64,000 nucleotides of DNA from Peribacillus alkalitolerans (GCF_010882125.1 NZ_JAAGVZ010000001.1:186001-250000), one strand, 5' to 3'; positions 47,310-56,381 are shown, numbered from the stretch's first letter. The notes: generated by a model not told the origin, from the sequence alone. Numbers and translations are program-made.

Positions 47310-48623
47310 ATGGGGAAATCTATTAAATATTTACTATTCTTTTCCATCTTCCTATTTTCATTCTTTCCAATGATAGCACACGCCTCCCATCCAGCTCATA
47401 AAAAAGCCGTTTGTCTAAATGAAGTAACAATACATCACAATGAATTACTATTGAGTGATTTTGTATTCGCGACTGGAGAACATATTAGTAAATATAAACT
47501 ATCATTCACTTCGCCTACCAATCCACCATCACAATCAGAATTGAAACTCTCATTCATCGTGAATGACAAACTATACGAAAACAAAGATTCACTAAGGATT
47601 CTTGATCACACCACTTATATAAGTTTAGACGATTTCACAAGTGCCATAGGAGCAAATTTAGTGACAGACGAAATAACTCATATCCACACAATACATAAAG
47701 GGAACAACAAGGTAAACATTAATGAAAATACTAATACCTACGAAATTGTTCAGACTAAGCTTAAAGGTCCCATCAAAGTCATCGATCATGTAATATATAT
47801 CCCAATTAAAACCTTCTCAAAAAATTTTGGTTTTAGATTCTACGACCTTTCTAAGAACTCTGCATTTAGGATATTGGATGGAAGTCAAAAAATCAGTAAT
47901 GTTGATTTTTTCAAGATAAACAAAACCGCTTCAACAAAAGAAAAAACAATTTCACCAACAGTCCAACCAAAAACGACTCCTGTAATAAAAAAAGAAACTC
48001 CTAAAAAGAAAAAAGTGTATCTAACCTTTGATGATGGACCAAATGTACATACATCGAAGATCCTAAATCTATTAAAGTCAAAAAAAGCAAAAGCTACTTT
48101 TTTTGTGATTGAGCCAAATATGAGAAAATTCTCCGGTACTGTTAAACAGATGGTGGCTGAAGGGCATTATATTGGTTTGCACAGTGTTTCTCACGATAAA
48201 AATAAACTTTATGGAAAGCCGCAAAATGTGGTCAATGAAATGGAGCAAACAAGGAAGACTTTATATTCCATTACTAAATTGGATAGCCATTTAGTAAGAG
48301 TTCCATATGGTAGCAAACCTTATATGACCGATTCATTTCGTAATGGTTTAGTGAACCAACACTTTAAAATGTGGGATTGGAATATCGATACTTTTGATTG
48401 GAAGTACCCTAATAATCCTAATGAAATAATAAGAAATGTTAAAACAGGGATCAACACCAAAAAGAACCAAGATAAAATCGTTATCCTCATGCATGATTCG
48501 GAAAAAACACTTACCTATTTGCCTACTATAGTAGATTACTTAGTGAATCAAGGTTACTCTCTAGAAGCCTATAATCCAAAAGAACATTTTTCGGTAAATT
48601 TTTGGAAGGATGAAAGGCTATAG
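47310..48623 (+). CDS. Secreted polysaccharide deacetylase with N-terminal copper-amine-oxidase-like domain
   Basis: 437 residues. Signal peptide (1-26, ending AHA), a stalk domain resembling Cu_amine_oxidN1 (about 95-200), a Lys/Thr/Pro linker, then the NodB domain (about 232-425): VYLTFDDGP, GLHSVSHDK, VRVPYGSKP, DWNIDTFDW and ILMHDSE, the five catalytic motifs. Likely removes acetyl groups from peptidoglycan GlcNAc or MurNAc. Monocistronic or followed by the small ORF at 48610. Confidence 0.88.
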   Translation: MGKSIKYLLFFSIFLFSFFPMIAHASHPAHKKAVCLNEVTIHHNELLLSDFVFATGEHISKYKLSFTSPTNPPSQSELKLSFIVNDKLYENKDSLRILDHTTYISLDDFTSAIGANLVTDEITHIHTIHKGNNKVNINENTNTYEIVQTKLKGPIKVIDHVIYIPIKTFSKNFGFRFYDLSKNSAFRILDGSQKISNVDFFKINKTASTKEKTISPTVQPKTTPVIKKETPKKKKVYLTFDDGPNVHTSKILNLLKSKKAKATFFVIEPNMRKFSGTVKQMVAEGHYIGLHSVSHDKNKLYGKPQNVVNEMEQTRKTLYSITKLDSHLVRVPYGSKPYMTDSFRNGLVNQHFKMWDWNIDTFDWKYPNNPNEIIRNVKTGINTKKNQDKIVILMHDSEKTLTYLPTIVDYLVNQGYSLEAYNPKEHFSVNFWKDERL

Positions 48624-48735
48624 AATATCAGAAAGTATAGCAACTCCGGAGATTGCTTTAAAAGTTGAGGTTGAATCTAATCGACTAGTAAAATCAGATA
48701 ATGCATCTATGGAAGGGCTATTATATGAGGAATAA
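48610..48735 (+). CDS. Possible small ORF overlapping the deacetylase end
   Basis: 41 residues, MKGYRISESIATPEIALKVE to MEGLLYEE, overlapping the deacetylase stop by 14 bases in another frame. GGAAGG abuts the ATG, so initiation would be poor unless coupled. Composition looks protein-like. It may be a remnant of a lost gene. No family recognised. Confidence 0.25.
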   Translation: MKGYRISESIATPEIALKVEVESNRLVKSDNASMEGLLYEE

Positions 48736-48764
48736 AATAAGGATTATTTTCCTGTAAAAATTAC

Positions 48765-48799
48765 AAAATGACCTTAGTTTAATACTGAGGTCATTTATT
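48765..48799. terminator. Terminator between convergent genes
   Basis: AAATGACCT pairs with AGGTCATTT around a 12-base loop. Confidence 0.7.
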
Positions 48800-48902
48800 A
48801 ACAACGTTTTTCTTTTTAGACTGTAAATACTTTGCAGGACAGTTCACACATTTACATATATTCTTGTTTAAACTAACTAAGAAAAAATTGATATCTTCTT
48901 AT

Positions 48903-49292
48903 TCAATTAACTTTTTCTAACCTTAGGAATTTTCTGATTTTAACGCACAAAAAGGAACTTCTCTTATATTCACTTATTGCATGATGTTCTTCATTTATAT
49001 ATCCACAAGAGAAACAGCTAGAAATGAAATTAATTGCATTAAGTATATTACTTATGATTTCATCTTCCTTTATTTCTTTGTTATCAAATCCTTGGCGAAT
49101 AGTATTACGCACTTTCATGATCAAGTCTAAAGGAGCATTCCTTAATAATAGAATATCTTCCACATCATAAATAAAGTTATCTTTATTTATATTGATTTGA
49201 GATTTAATGGCTTGCAGCTGATCTCCAAATTCTTTTTTTCGAAACATGATATCTAAACAACATGGACAATACTTCTCCTGGAGACTTATCAC
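48903..49292 (-). CDS. Hypothetical Cys-rich cytoplasmic protein
   Basis: 129 residues. CPCC near the N-terminus (KYCPCCLDIMF) and CFSCG near residue 92 could form a zinc site; the middle is helical and charged. The C-terminus is basic. No family recognised. Lies downstream of the quorum-sensing-like precursor on the same strand but behind its own terminator boundary (49405-49444), so it is probably a separate unit. Confidence 0.5.
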   Translation of the reverse strand: MISLQEKYCPCCLDIMFRKKEFGDQLQAIKSQININKDNFIYDVEDILLLRNAPLDLIMKVRNTIRQGFDNKEIKEDEIISNILNAINFISSCFSCGYINEEHHAISEYKRSSFLCVKIRKFLRLEKVN

Positions 49293-49404
49293 CTTTTGAC
49301 CCCTACTTTCCCATTATCCAAAATATAACATATTTATAATTAAAGAATAACCTGTCTATATTATTTTTTACTAGGTAAAATAGACTCATTATTTCATAAA
49401 AGAT

Positions 49405-49444
49405 AAAAATAAATGCTGGAGTCATAAAAATGATTCCAGCATTC
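49405..49444 (-). terminator. Terminator after the repeat-peptide precursor
   Basis: Minus strand AATGCTGGA-TCA pairs with TGA-TCCAGCATT and ends TTATTTTT, 15 bases after the precursor stop. Confidence 0.8.
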
Positions 49445-49458
49445 GGTATTTTATTTTA

Positions 49459-49815
49459 TTACGCGTTGTATACTGTGGTTACTCTATGTTGAGTTGGCAT
49501 TTCTGCTAATTCAACAGAACGCTTAACACTGTGTTGCGTTGGCATCTCTGCTAGTTCAACAGAGCGCTTAACACTGTGTTGCGTTGGCATCTCTGCTAGT
49601 TCAACAGAACGCTTAACACTGTGTTGAGTTGGCATCTCTGCTAATTCAACAGTAGGTTTAACACTGTGTTGAGTTGGCATCTCTGCTAATTCAACAGTAG
49701 GTTTAACACTGTGTTGCGTTGGCATTTCTGCAAGCTTGAATCCAGTTGTGCTGAAAACACTAGCAACCCCTAATACACTTAGAGATAAAGCAGAAACTAA
49801 AAGAACCTTTTTCAT
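49459..49815 (-). CDS. Secreted multi-repeat peptide precursor (candidate pheromone)
   Basis: 118 residues. A Sec-type signal sequence (MKKVLLVSALSLSVLGVAS) is followed by six tandem 15-residue units: KLAEMPTQHSVKPTV, ELAEMPTQHSVKPTV, then three ELAEMPTQHSVKRSV and a last, diverged unit ELAEMPTQHRVTTVYNA. There is no other domain. AGGGGAG precedes the ATG by about seven bases. The gene lies 57 bases after a PlcR-like receptor on the same strand, the same order as plcR-papR. I infer that proteolysis outside the cell releases several copies of one short peptide (within LAEMPTQHSV) for re-import. The exact mature form cannot be read from the sequence. Confidence 0.75.
   Translation of the reverse strand: MKKVLLVSALSLSVLGVASVFSTTGFKLAEMPTQHSVKPTVELAEMPTQHSVKPTVELAEMPTQHSVKRSVELAEMPTQHSVKRSVELAEMPTQHSVKRSVELAEMPTQHRVTTVYNA
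49468..49737 (-). repeat. Six tandem 45-bp units in the precursor gene
   Basis: The units encode residues 27-116 of the precursor. Units 1 and 2 share the linker PTV, units 3-5 share RSV, and neighbouring units are nearly identical at DNA level, which points to recent duplication or gene conversion. Confidence 0.9.
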
Positions 49816-49840
49816 TTAATTCTCCCCTTTTCATAATTAA

Positions 49841-49868
49841 ATTCTATGTATGTATTTCATTATGTAAA
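49841..49868 (-). promoter_or_regulatory. Candidate promoter of the peptide precursor
   Basis: On the minus strand TTTACA (49868-49863) and TAGAAT (49846-49841) are 16 bp apart and lie in the gap after the receptor stop. The precursor can therefore be transcribed alone as well as from the receptor promoter. No perfect PlcR box (TATGNAWWWWTNCATA) is present. Confidence 0.5.
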
Positions 49869-49872
49869 TATA

Positions 49873-50769
49873 TCATCTTGTGGATAATCTTACCAAATCA
49901 TTTTTAACAATATTACCTAAGTTTTCATTGTTTTGGAGTTCGAATACTGATAACGATTTGGTATAATATTCTTTCCCCTTTCCCAAATTCCCATTTTTCA
50001 CATGGTTTAAACCTGTTTGATATAAAAACTCCCCGAATAAGTATAAAACTTCATCATTTATGCACTGATCAATCCCTTTTTCACTAAAGATTAAAGATTC
50101 CTCGTATTCACCTATTCTTGAAAGGGATTGTGCAATACCAAATAAGGCCCTTAGCCTAACATGTGGATCTGCTAGACTAGGCAGGTGTTCCATATACTCT
50201 AATACTTCCTTTAATAAACTGATTGCTTTTTCAAAGTTTTGAGCTTCTTTCTCTATTAGAGCTATTGCCATTAGAATTTCTATTTCTCGTTCAGTAAGTC
50301 CTTTTTTTGTTGGATTAGTAATTTCTATCGCTTCGTATAATCTTTCGATAGAGTAGTCTTTATCCCTTTGTCCAGCTTCTGATAGGTAATAAAAGCATAT
50401 AGCTTCATGCCATAGCAAAAATTGCCTACTTGAAGGAAAGTTAAAAAGTGGATTTTCTTTTTCTTTTTGAACTATCTCGTTTATTGCATAATAATTGCGC
50501 TCACGCTTGTATTTCTTTATTAAATTCATAACGGCTGATACATAATTTAGAGATCCAGCTGAAGCAAAATCGAAAAAATCACTCACTTCAACATTTAACT
50601 TACGAGCAAAATGATACAACTGGTCTATAGTAGGATCGATTCGATCCTTTTCAAATAAGATAAGATCTTCTTCAGAGCAAATACCTTCGGCGAGTTCTTC
50701 GATTTCTAACCCTTTATACTCTCTTAAGGATCGGAGTATTTCACCAATATTAACGAAATTCTCATTCAT
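49873..50769 (-). CDS. PlcR-like RRNPP transcriptional regulator (HTH-TPR peptide receptor)
   Basis: 298 residues. Residues 8-65 form an XRE-type helix-turn-helix (IGEILRSLREYKGLEIEELA, FARKLNVEVSDFF). The remainder (about 75-295) is a chain of TPR-like helical hairpins (LLWHEAICFYYLSE, AIALIEKEAQNFEKAISLLKE, LFGIAQSLSRIGEYEESL, YQTGLNHVKNGNLGKGKEYY quoted by segment). Length and layout match PlcR, the PapR-activated regulator of the B. cereus group. Such receptors bind a re-imported 5-10-residue peptide and switch DNA binding. A good ribosome site (GGAGGAG) lies upstream. The adjacent repeat precursor is the obvious ligand source. Confidence 0.85.
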   Translation of the reverse strand: MNENFVNIGEILRSLREYKGLEIEELAEGICSEEDLILFEKDRIDPTIDQLYHFARKLNVEVSDFFDFASAGSLNYVSAVMNLIKKYKRERNYYAINEIVQKEKENPLFNFPSSRQFLLWHEAICFYYLSEAGQRDKDYSIERLYEAIEITNPTKKGLTEREIEILMAIALIEKEAQNFEKAISLLKEVLEYMEHLPSLADPHVRLRALFGIAQSLSRIGEYEESLIFSEKGIDQCINDEVLYLFGEFLYQTGLNHVKNGNLGKGKEYYTKSLSVFELQNNENLGNIVKNDLVRLSTR

Positions 50770-51044
50770 TGTTTTCTCCTCCTTATCAAATACAAACTAT
50801 TACTTTATATTCATTTTGACAGCCATTAATCATAAATTAATTCTCAAATACATGAGGAAAGACCGATTAAAATAATTACTAACCCTCTTTGTGGCTACCC
50901 TACTTCCCCAAAACCTTTTAAATTAACACCTTAATATTATCATAATATTTGGAAAAGTATCCATAACAAACTAGTAATATCAGAGGATATATAAGTGAAA
51001 GAATATTTTTCAATAAATTTATATAATGTAACTTACTAGATAAA

Positions 51045-51075
51045 AAATGACGCCGGTTCAATACCGACGTCATTT
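51045..51075 (-). terminator. Terminator after the HEAT-repeat membrane protein
   Basis: AAATGACG-CGGT pairs with ACCG-CGTCATTT and ends in TTTTTT on the minus strand. The rest of 50770-51141 is AT-rich and holds the receptor's promoter region but nothing I can define. Confidence 0.75.
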
Positions 51076-51141
51076 ATGGCCAAAGTCTGAAGTTATTATT
51101 TGTCCCACTTATAGAATTCTGCTCCAAGCGAGTCAATTTTA

Positions 51142-52848
51142 TTAATCCTGATATTGCTCTATATAAGGTGTTTCCTTCAAATGCCCTGTCATTTCTTCTA
51201 TACTATAGGCAAACTCATCATAACGAACACTGTGCAGGGGTAACTGTAGGGCAAGTTTGTTCTTTTTATTGTAAACAGAAACAACCTTAGCACGACGGCT
51301 CCAGAAGCGTGTTTTGAAATTTGCTTTTTCAACCATGATTTTCTTAATCTCATGGAGGTTGATACTACTATCATGATCCTTTACAGAATAGACGAGTTCT
51401 CTACCAATTATTGAAACAGTCGTATTTTTTGTTTGAGTAATTCTATACAGATGATAGCCTACTACAAGAATTGCAAGGATAGATGTAAGAATTAAATATC
51501 CCGGATCCATTGTAGATAAAACTTGGTATCCTCTGAATGCCAACACTACATATAAGAAATAAAACCATTTGCTGAATTTTGGTTTACTTAAGTAATAAAC
51601 TGTATTGTTGTCTTCTTCATTATCTTCTTCCCGATTTTTCATGAAGTTATAAATGTGCTCATCAACAGTGTGGTCATCAAACATTCCTGCCTCAGTATAT
51701 GTTCCTTCCCACATATGGACGGAATCATCATCCTCTTCAAGTGCATAGGCACCAATCCAAGCAGGTCGCAACTTGTTATCATTCTCATATCGGGCCAGAT
51801 AATAACGGATAGGTTGTTTATAATGATTCTCTGTTTCTACCTTATCAATAATATCAATCTTTTCAGCCAGTACGTCATACTCAGCAAGTAAAAAATCGAA
51901 TAGATGGCTTTTTGCAAAGAAGTGCTGCTTCCCTTCCTTTATAGGGAAGAGATGTTCTTTCCTGATACGTAATAATTCTGTATAGAACATTTCCGAAGAT
52001 TCGATGTTGGTAGCACACTCCAACAGAACTTCTTCTTCTATTGATACATTTTTCTGCAAACTTGTAATTACAGCGGAAGCTTTAATAATCGGGTCTGAAA
52101 ACAAGACCGCTTCCTTCACCAATACTTCTGTTTCACTCGTAAAATAATATTCCATTAACGATAGAAGGGTTGCCATATTATAACGGGTTCTTAAGTATTG
52201 ATTCTTCCATTTTTTGTATACGAGATTCACATTGTAATTATTGTTGTACGTTAAGTAATTTGTCTTATTCCTGTTATAGTCCCCAATGAGGATCGGCATA
52301 ATGTAACCCGGTTTAAATTGTTGGACCAAATCATTATCCAATGAATATGATAGGATTTTATAGAATGTTTCTTTATAAGTAAGATTTTCAATTTGAGTAT
52401 AATATTTATCTAGAATCTTCTTTACTAACGAAGGATGCTCAAATAAAGCATCTAACGGAAAAATGACTTCCTTAGACTTTATGTTTTGTTCTAAAATGTC
52501 TAGAATGGCCATTTCGCTTTTATGATCGCCCCAGGAACAAATGTAACGGATGGCAATATCCTTTGCTGCTAGACTATACTTTGGATAGTTAGCTACTAGA
52601 GTATCTATAAGCTCATAAACTCTAAACTGGCTAATGAAATCCACTAACTGAAAGCTAGGATCATCCCAATTATCAGTAGGCGCATGATAAGGATAAGCCG
52701 CTTCCTTAGCTAACCATTCTAATGTGACGTGCTTTACTTCAAGTTCATCATCTTCTTGCATTTCCTGCAATTCATCTATGGCATCCATTCGGACATCTGG
52801 ATCTGAGTGCTTCAAATCTTCCACAATTTTCTTCAAGTTAAGCTTCAA
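51142..52848 (-). CDS. HEAT-repeat protein with C-terminal membrane segments and PH-like domain
   Basis: 568 residues. Residues 1-290 are helical with a HEAT-like start (DLKHSDPDVRMDAIDELQEM). An acidic stretch (MKNREEDNEEDNN) near 415 precedes two membrane segments (about 432-475), and the last 90 residues look like a PH-type bacterial domain (TTVSIIGRELVYSVKDHD). Function unknown; the layout suggests a membrane-tethered scaffold. Ribosome site AGGAGG. Monocistronic. Confidence 0.65.
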   Translation of the reverse strand: MKLNLKKIVEDLKHSDPDVRMDAIDELQEMQEDDELEVKHVTLEWLAKEAAYPYHAPTDNWDDPSFQLVDFISQFRVYELIDTLVANYPKYSLAAKDIAIRYICSWGDHKSEMAILDILEQNIKSKEVIFPLDALFEHPSLVKKILDKYYTQIENLTYKETFYKILSYSLDNDLVQQFKPGYIMPILIGDYNRNKTNYLTYNNNYNVNLVYKKWKNQYLRTRYNMATLLSLMEYYFTSETEVLVKEAVLFSDPIIKASAVITSLQKNVSIEEEVLLECATNIESSEMFYTELLRIRKEHLFPIKEGKQHFFAKSHLFDFLLAEYDVLAEKIDIIDKVETENHYKQPIRYYLARYENDNKLRPAWIGAYALEEDDDSVHMWEGTYTEAGMFDDHTVDEHIYNFMKNREEDNEEDNNTVYYLSKPKFSKWFYFLYVVLAFRGYQVLSTMDPGYLILTSILAILVVGYHLYRITQTKNTTVSIIGRELVYSVKDHDSSINLHEIKKIMVEKANFKTRFWSRRAKVVSVYNKKNKLALQLPLHSVRYDEFAYSIEEMTGHLKETPYIEQYQD

Positions 52849-52974
52849 AGGTTAATCCTCCTAATTTATGTATCTATAAAATAAATATGTATACTTAATT
52901 CTAAATAAACTACTGTTAGAATAAGGAAATAACTAGGTATACATTACGTCTTTATTGATTCCTTTTTGTCGGTT

Positions 52975-53010
52975 GAAAAAAACAAACCAACCTTCTTTTC
53001 AAGGTTGGTC
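52975..53010 (-). terminator. Terminator after the surface protein gene
   Basis: ACCAACCTT pairs with AAGGTTGGT, followed on the minus strand by TTTGTTTTTTTC. Confidence 0.85.
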
Positions 53011-53059
53011 TCAATACTTTCATTACCCATTTTTGTATGGAATTCTTGATTTATACTTT

Positions 53060-54430
53060 TTATTCCATATTCTTTAGTGTTAAGGAAATGGATGTTTCTC
53101 CTTTAAGTAGGTTTCTATTATTTGAGGCATCAGTTGAGACTGTATGACGCAATGTAGTAAAGGTAATTTGACTGTTAAAAAAATCTATCGGTGCATTAGC
53201 ATCAGGAATAATAGTATTTACCAATGCATTAAAATATTCTGGTCCAGTTTCATAGATTTTGGTTTCTATAAATACTTTTCCTTCCGGTGATACTACTGAA
53301 TCCGGGTCAAAATCATAGAATCCCCAAACCTGAGCATCGAACAGTTTGCCAGTTTTATCGTCTGCAACAGGTGTAAACCTTACACCAGTAAGACCACCAT
53401 CATTATTAATAAGATTTCCATTCAAAGTTACTTTAAAATCAAAAGGAGTGATATTTTCAATTTTTTCACTAAATTCCAGTCTCAATTTCTCATTGGATAT
53501 TTGTGTAACGGATATTAGCTCAGGTTTAATATTATCGGACCTATCCACGGTCCTATTAAGAGTAATAGGGAAAGGTTCACTTTCATTTACTGAGGTATTA
53601 CCCATTTGGTCCTTCAAACCCTTAAGAACTAATGTTGATTGTTGATTATTTTGAACCGTTTCTTCTGGTAGAATAATGGTAATTACATTTCTTGGGGTCA
53701 TTTTCATCCATTTAATAATGGATCCTGGCGGTAATGGCTTACCGTCTAAAATGTAATTATCTTTATTGTATACACTTGCAGGATTGAGGTTACTCCAATC
53801 CATCACAGGGATTTGAATCGTCCTTCCCCCAGAAACAGATGGAGCGAAATATAAGGGAGATTTCTTGTCTTGAAGAATTTCTCTAACCACTTCCTCCGTT
53901 GCCCGCGCAGGTATCACATACCTTTCATATAATGGCTGCCTTACTTTGTCACCATATACATCCTTAATGTTCATCTCCAGTGTATTTTTCATTTTTGCGA
54001 AAGCATCATATCTTGGCTTTAGTGTAGTTTGATTGATTGTTGGCTTATAAATGATTTCTTCTATTTCCTTGATCTTTTTATAGGAGTCTGCTGCAGCGTA
54101 TATCGCATTATTAAAAACCCGTGTTCTATAAATCTTCATTGATACCGCATGGAGTTTATTTACCAGTCTGGTTTTTTCTGTGGAATAATTAAGGGTTGAA
54201 ACTGCTTGATTGGCCTTGTAAAACGCTTGATTGGCTAATGTTAATTCATAACTAATGACATGATATCGATTAGGCGTGGTGTAAAGGGTATGAAGTCTAT
54301 CCCCAGCAATTTCTGCTTGAGTAACGAGAGAGGTCGCTTGAGAAAGCGTTGCTGCATGTACAGAGGAAGGGAAATTTGAACCAATGGCGAAAATGAATAG
54401 TAAAACAACCATCAACACAGTTTTTTTCAT
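53060..54430 (-). CDS. Secreted surface protein, SbsC-like helical domain plus Ig-like domains
   Basis: 456 residues. Signal peptide (1-26, ending VHA). Residues 30-190 are an all-helical region rich in Ala, Tyr and Lys (LSQATSLVTQAEIAGDRLH), resembling the S-layer SbsC N-terminal part. Residues about 205-455 look like beta-sandwich repeats (SVTQISNEKLRLEFSEKIEN as in SbsC/Ig-like 'new element' domains). No sorting signal. Probably wall-associated; role unknown. Confidence 0.55.
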   Translation of the reverse strand: MKKTVLMVVLLFIFAIGSNFPSSVHAATLSQATSLVTQAEIAGDRLHTLYTTPNRYHVISYELTLANQAFYKANQAVSTLNYSTEKTRLVNKLHAVSMKIYRTRVFNNAIYAAADSYKKIKEIEEIIYKPTINQTTLKPRYDAFAKMKNTLEMNIKDVYGDKVRQPLYERYVIPARATEEVVREILQDKKSPLYFAPSVSGGRTIQIPVMDWSNLNPASVYNKDNYILDGKPLPPGSIIKWMKMTPRNVITIILPEETVQNNQQSTLVLKGLKDQMGNTSVNESEPFPITLNRTVDRSDNIKPELISVTQISNEKLRLEFSEKIENITPFDFKVTLNGNLINNDGGLTGVRFTPVADDKTGKLFDAQVWGFYDFDPDSVVSPEGKVFIETKIYETGPEYFNALVNTIIPDANAPIDFFNSQITFTTLRHTVSTDASNNRNLLKGETSISLTLKNME

Positions 54431-54578
54431 TAAACTCCTCCTAAATGGAATTCTTAATAATGATGTTTCATGGATATTTTACTTAAATAAGGAAAATATT
54501 TATATGGTAATTTCTAACTGTAAATATGGATTACGGATAGAATATTTGAACTAATTTATCAAAGGGTGAGGATTGGTT

Positions 54579-55313
54579 ATGGAATGGTTCGGAGGGAATT
54601 ATACAGATTATTACTTTAAAATGTTTTCGTTTAGTCACTTTGTGGTATTGGCCATTTTAGTCATAGTTGCTAGTTGTATCTTCCTGAACAGGAAGAATTT
54701 CAATCTAGATAGATGGAGAAAGGTTGAAATCGGTGTCTCTATTTCACTTATATTCATGGAATTGGTCTATCATATTTGGATGTATGTAACTCAAAGCTGG
54801 AATCTAGCTTATTCCCTTCCCTTAGAATTATGTAGCATCAGCCTTATCCTTACTGTCATACTTTTACTAAGGCGGAAATTCATAATATACGAGATTTTAT
54901 TATTTACTGCTTTACTAGGTGCTTCCCAGGCTATACTCACCCCTGTACTAAGCTTTGACTTTCCTCATTTCAGATTCTTTCACTTTTTCTATACCCATTC
55001 CATAATCATCTGGGTACCTTTATATTTCACTTGGGTATTGGGGTATAGACCAACTATCTGGTCAGTTGTGAAGGTGTTTATTTTTTTGAATGGTATCATG
55101 CCACTCATATTATTGATTAACAAGCTAGTAAACGGAAATTATATGTTTTTAAGCCACAAACCTGATGGCGCAAGTTTATTAGATTACTTAGGTCCACATC
55201 CTTGGTATATTTTATTGTTAGAGGGCGTATTGCTTTCACTCAGCTTGATAGTTTGGTTAATATTTAGGGAAAGGTCTGAAGGAAAAAGCATAAATAATGA
55301 GCTGGGTATGTAA
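54579..55313 (+). CDS. YwaF-like TIGR02206 membrane protein
   Basis: 244 residues, six membrane segments. MFSFSHFVVLAILVI, LPLELCSISLILTVIL and FFYTHSIIIWVPLYFTWV are typical of the TIGR02206/YwaF family, function unknown. I chose ATG 54579; GTGAGG lies six bases before it. Divergent from the surface protein gene. Confidence 0.8.
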   Translation: MEWFGGNYTDYYFKMFSFSHFVVLAILVIVASCIFLNRKNFNLDRWRKVEIGVSISLIFMELVYHIWMYVTQSWNLAYSLPLELCSISLILTVILLLRRKFIIYEILLFTALLGASQAILTPVLSFDFPHFRFFHFFYTHSIIIWVPLYFTWVLGYRPTIWSVVKVFIFLNGIMPLILLINKLVNGNYMFLSHKPDGASLLDYLGPHPWYILLLEGVLLSLSLIVWLIFRERSEGKSINNELGM

Positions 55314-55345
55314 AGGAGGGGGAGAAAAAATCCCCCTCCTTCTAT
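55312..55345 (+). terminator. Hairpin after the YwaF-like gene
   Basis: AAGGAGGGGGA pairs with TCCCCCTCCTT immediately after the stop; the T-run is weak (TTCTAT). Confidence 0.65.
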
Positions 55346-55461
55346 CATGAATGTAGATACCAGAGAGCTAATATGAAGGAAATTCAATGAAGATCACCAT
55401 CAAGCATTGCATGTGATGGGTTAAGCATTTTCTTTAATGCAGTTTGGAATAAATTTTTGTA

Positions 55462-55505
55462 AAAAAATGAGGGTGGCTCCATACATTTTTGAGCCACCCT
55501 TTTAC
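55462..55505 (-). terminator. Terminator of the copper operon
   Basis: AGGGTGGCTC pairs with GAGCCACCC; on the minus strand a run of seven T follows. It abuts the stop of the His-rich protein gene. Confidence 0.8.
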
Positions 55506-56357
55506 CTATTCTGTTATTTCTACAACAAACGGAAATACTCGAACCTTTCCATCCTGTTGGAATTCTCCCCAGATTTTATACTTTCCAGGTTGACTAAATT
55601 CGGTTTGGAATATTGGTTTATCGTGATCAGCAGGATGAACGTGCAAGTATTGGTTTGCTTGTTCGTCTATAATCACCACGTGCCCCATGGCACCTAAATA
55701 TGGTTCTAGGTTCTCCATGTTTAGTTCAAAGTCTAGCGTAACTGGTTCATTTGCTTTCATGGTATTCATTTTTAGTGTTACAGTCTCACCCTCTACCGTC
55801 TTCGTTAATGTGTCATCCGCTTTTAAGACGTCTCCATGTTCATGTGAGCCTTCCACATTCCCGACAGTGAATGGTAGAGGATTCACCGTATACTCTAAAT
55901 CTTTAGGCTTGATATCGACGAATGCTTTGTATTCTCCATCTGGTAAAGCCTGTGTTACCTCAAACTTCCCTTCCCCTAAATCTTGTGGATGTACATGATA
56001 ATATTGATCAAGGTGGCTATTGACGATTATTAAGTGTAAGAGTTTTTCGTGATTTACTTCTAACTCCGTCACTGGTTTCCCATTCTTGTCTTGAAGAGAA
56101 ATGTTGATTTTGCCGTTCTCGTAATTTAATGTAGGGTCCACTTCACTTTCATGACTCTCGTGAGAACCCTCCTCCTGATGGGCATGCTCTGATTCTTCTT
56201 CATGTCCTGCTTCTTCTCCATGTTCTTCTGAAGCAGTTTCATGTTCATTGCCTTCATGCTCCACTCCCTTTTCCTCTCTAATAAATTCCGCATAAACGGT
56301 ATAGCCGACAATGACAACCAGCAAATAGAGGGCTGCTGATATAATCCACTTTTTCAT
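55506..56357 (-). CDS. Membrane-anchored His/Glu-rich protein of the copper cluster
   Basis: 283 residues. One N-terminal membrane segment (4-22) is followed by a His/Glu-rich stretch (about 32-75, with repeats such as HEGNEHETASEEHGEE) and two beta-rich domains with HVHP motifs (YYHVHPQDLGEG, YLHVHPADHDKP). The repeated HVHP and the His-rich region point to metal, probably Cu(I/II), binding outside the membrane. The second half resembles YtkA/FixH-like domains. Gene lies 24 bases after copA, so it is part of the copper-efflux unit. Confidence 0.65.
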   Translation of the reverse strand: MKKWIISAALYLLVVIVGYTVYAEFIREEKGVEHEGNEHETASEEHGEEAGHEEESEHAHQEEGSHESHESEVDPTLNYENGKINISLQDKNGKPVTELEVNHEKLLHLIIVNSHLDQYYHVHPQDLGEGKFEVTQALPDGEYKAFVDIKPKDLEYTVNPLPFTVGNVEGSHEHGDVLKADDTLTKTVEGETVTLKMNTMKANEPVTLDFELNMENLEPYLGAMGHVVIIDEQANQYLHVHPADHDKPIFQTEFSQPGKYKIWGEFQQDGKVRVFPFVVEITE

Positions 56358-56381
56358 CTTTTCAACTCCTCATGAAAGTCT

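Noticed and set aside
49816-49872. PlcR-box-like TATG...CATT sequence before the peptide precursor
   Set aside because: It fails the consensus TATGNAWWWWTNCATA at several positions, so I do not call an operator.
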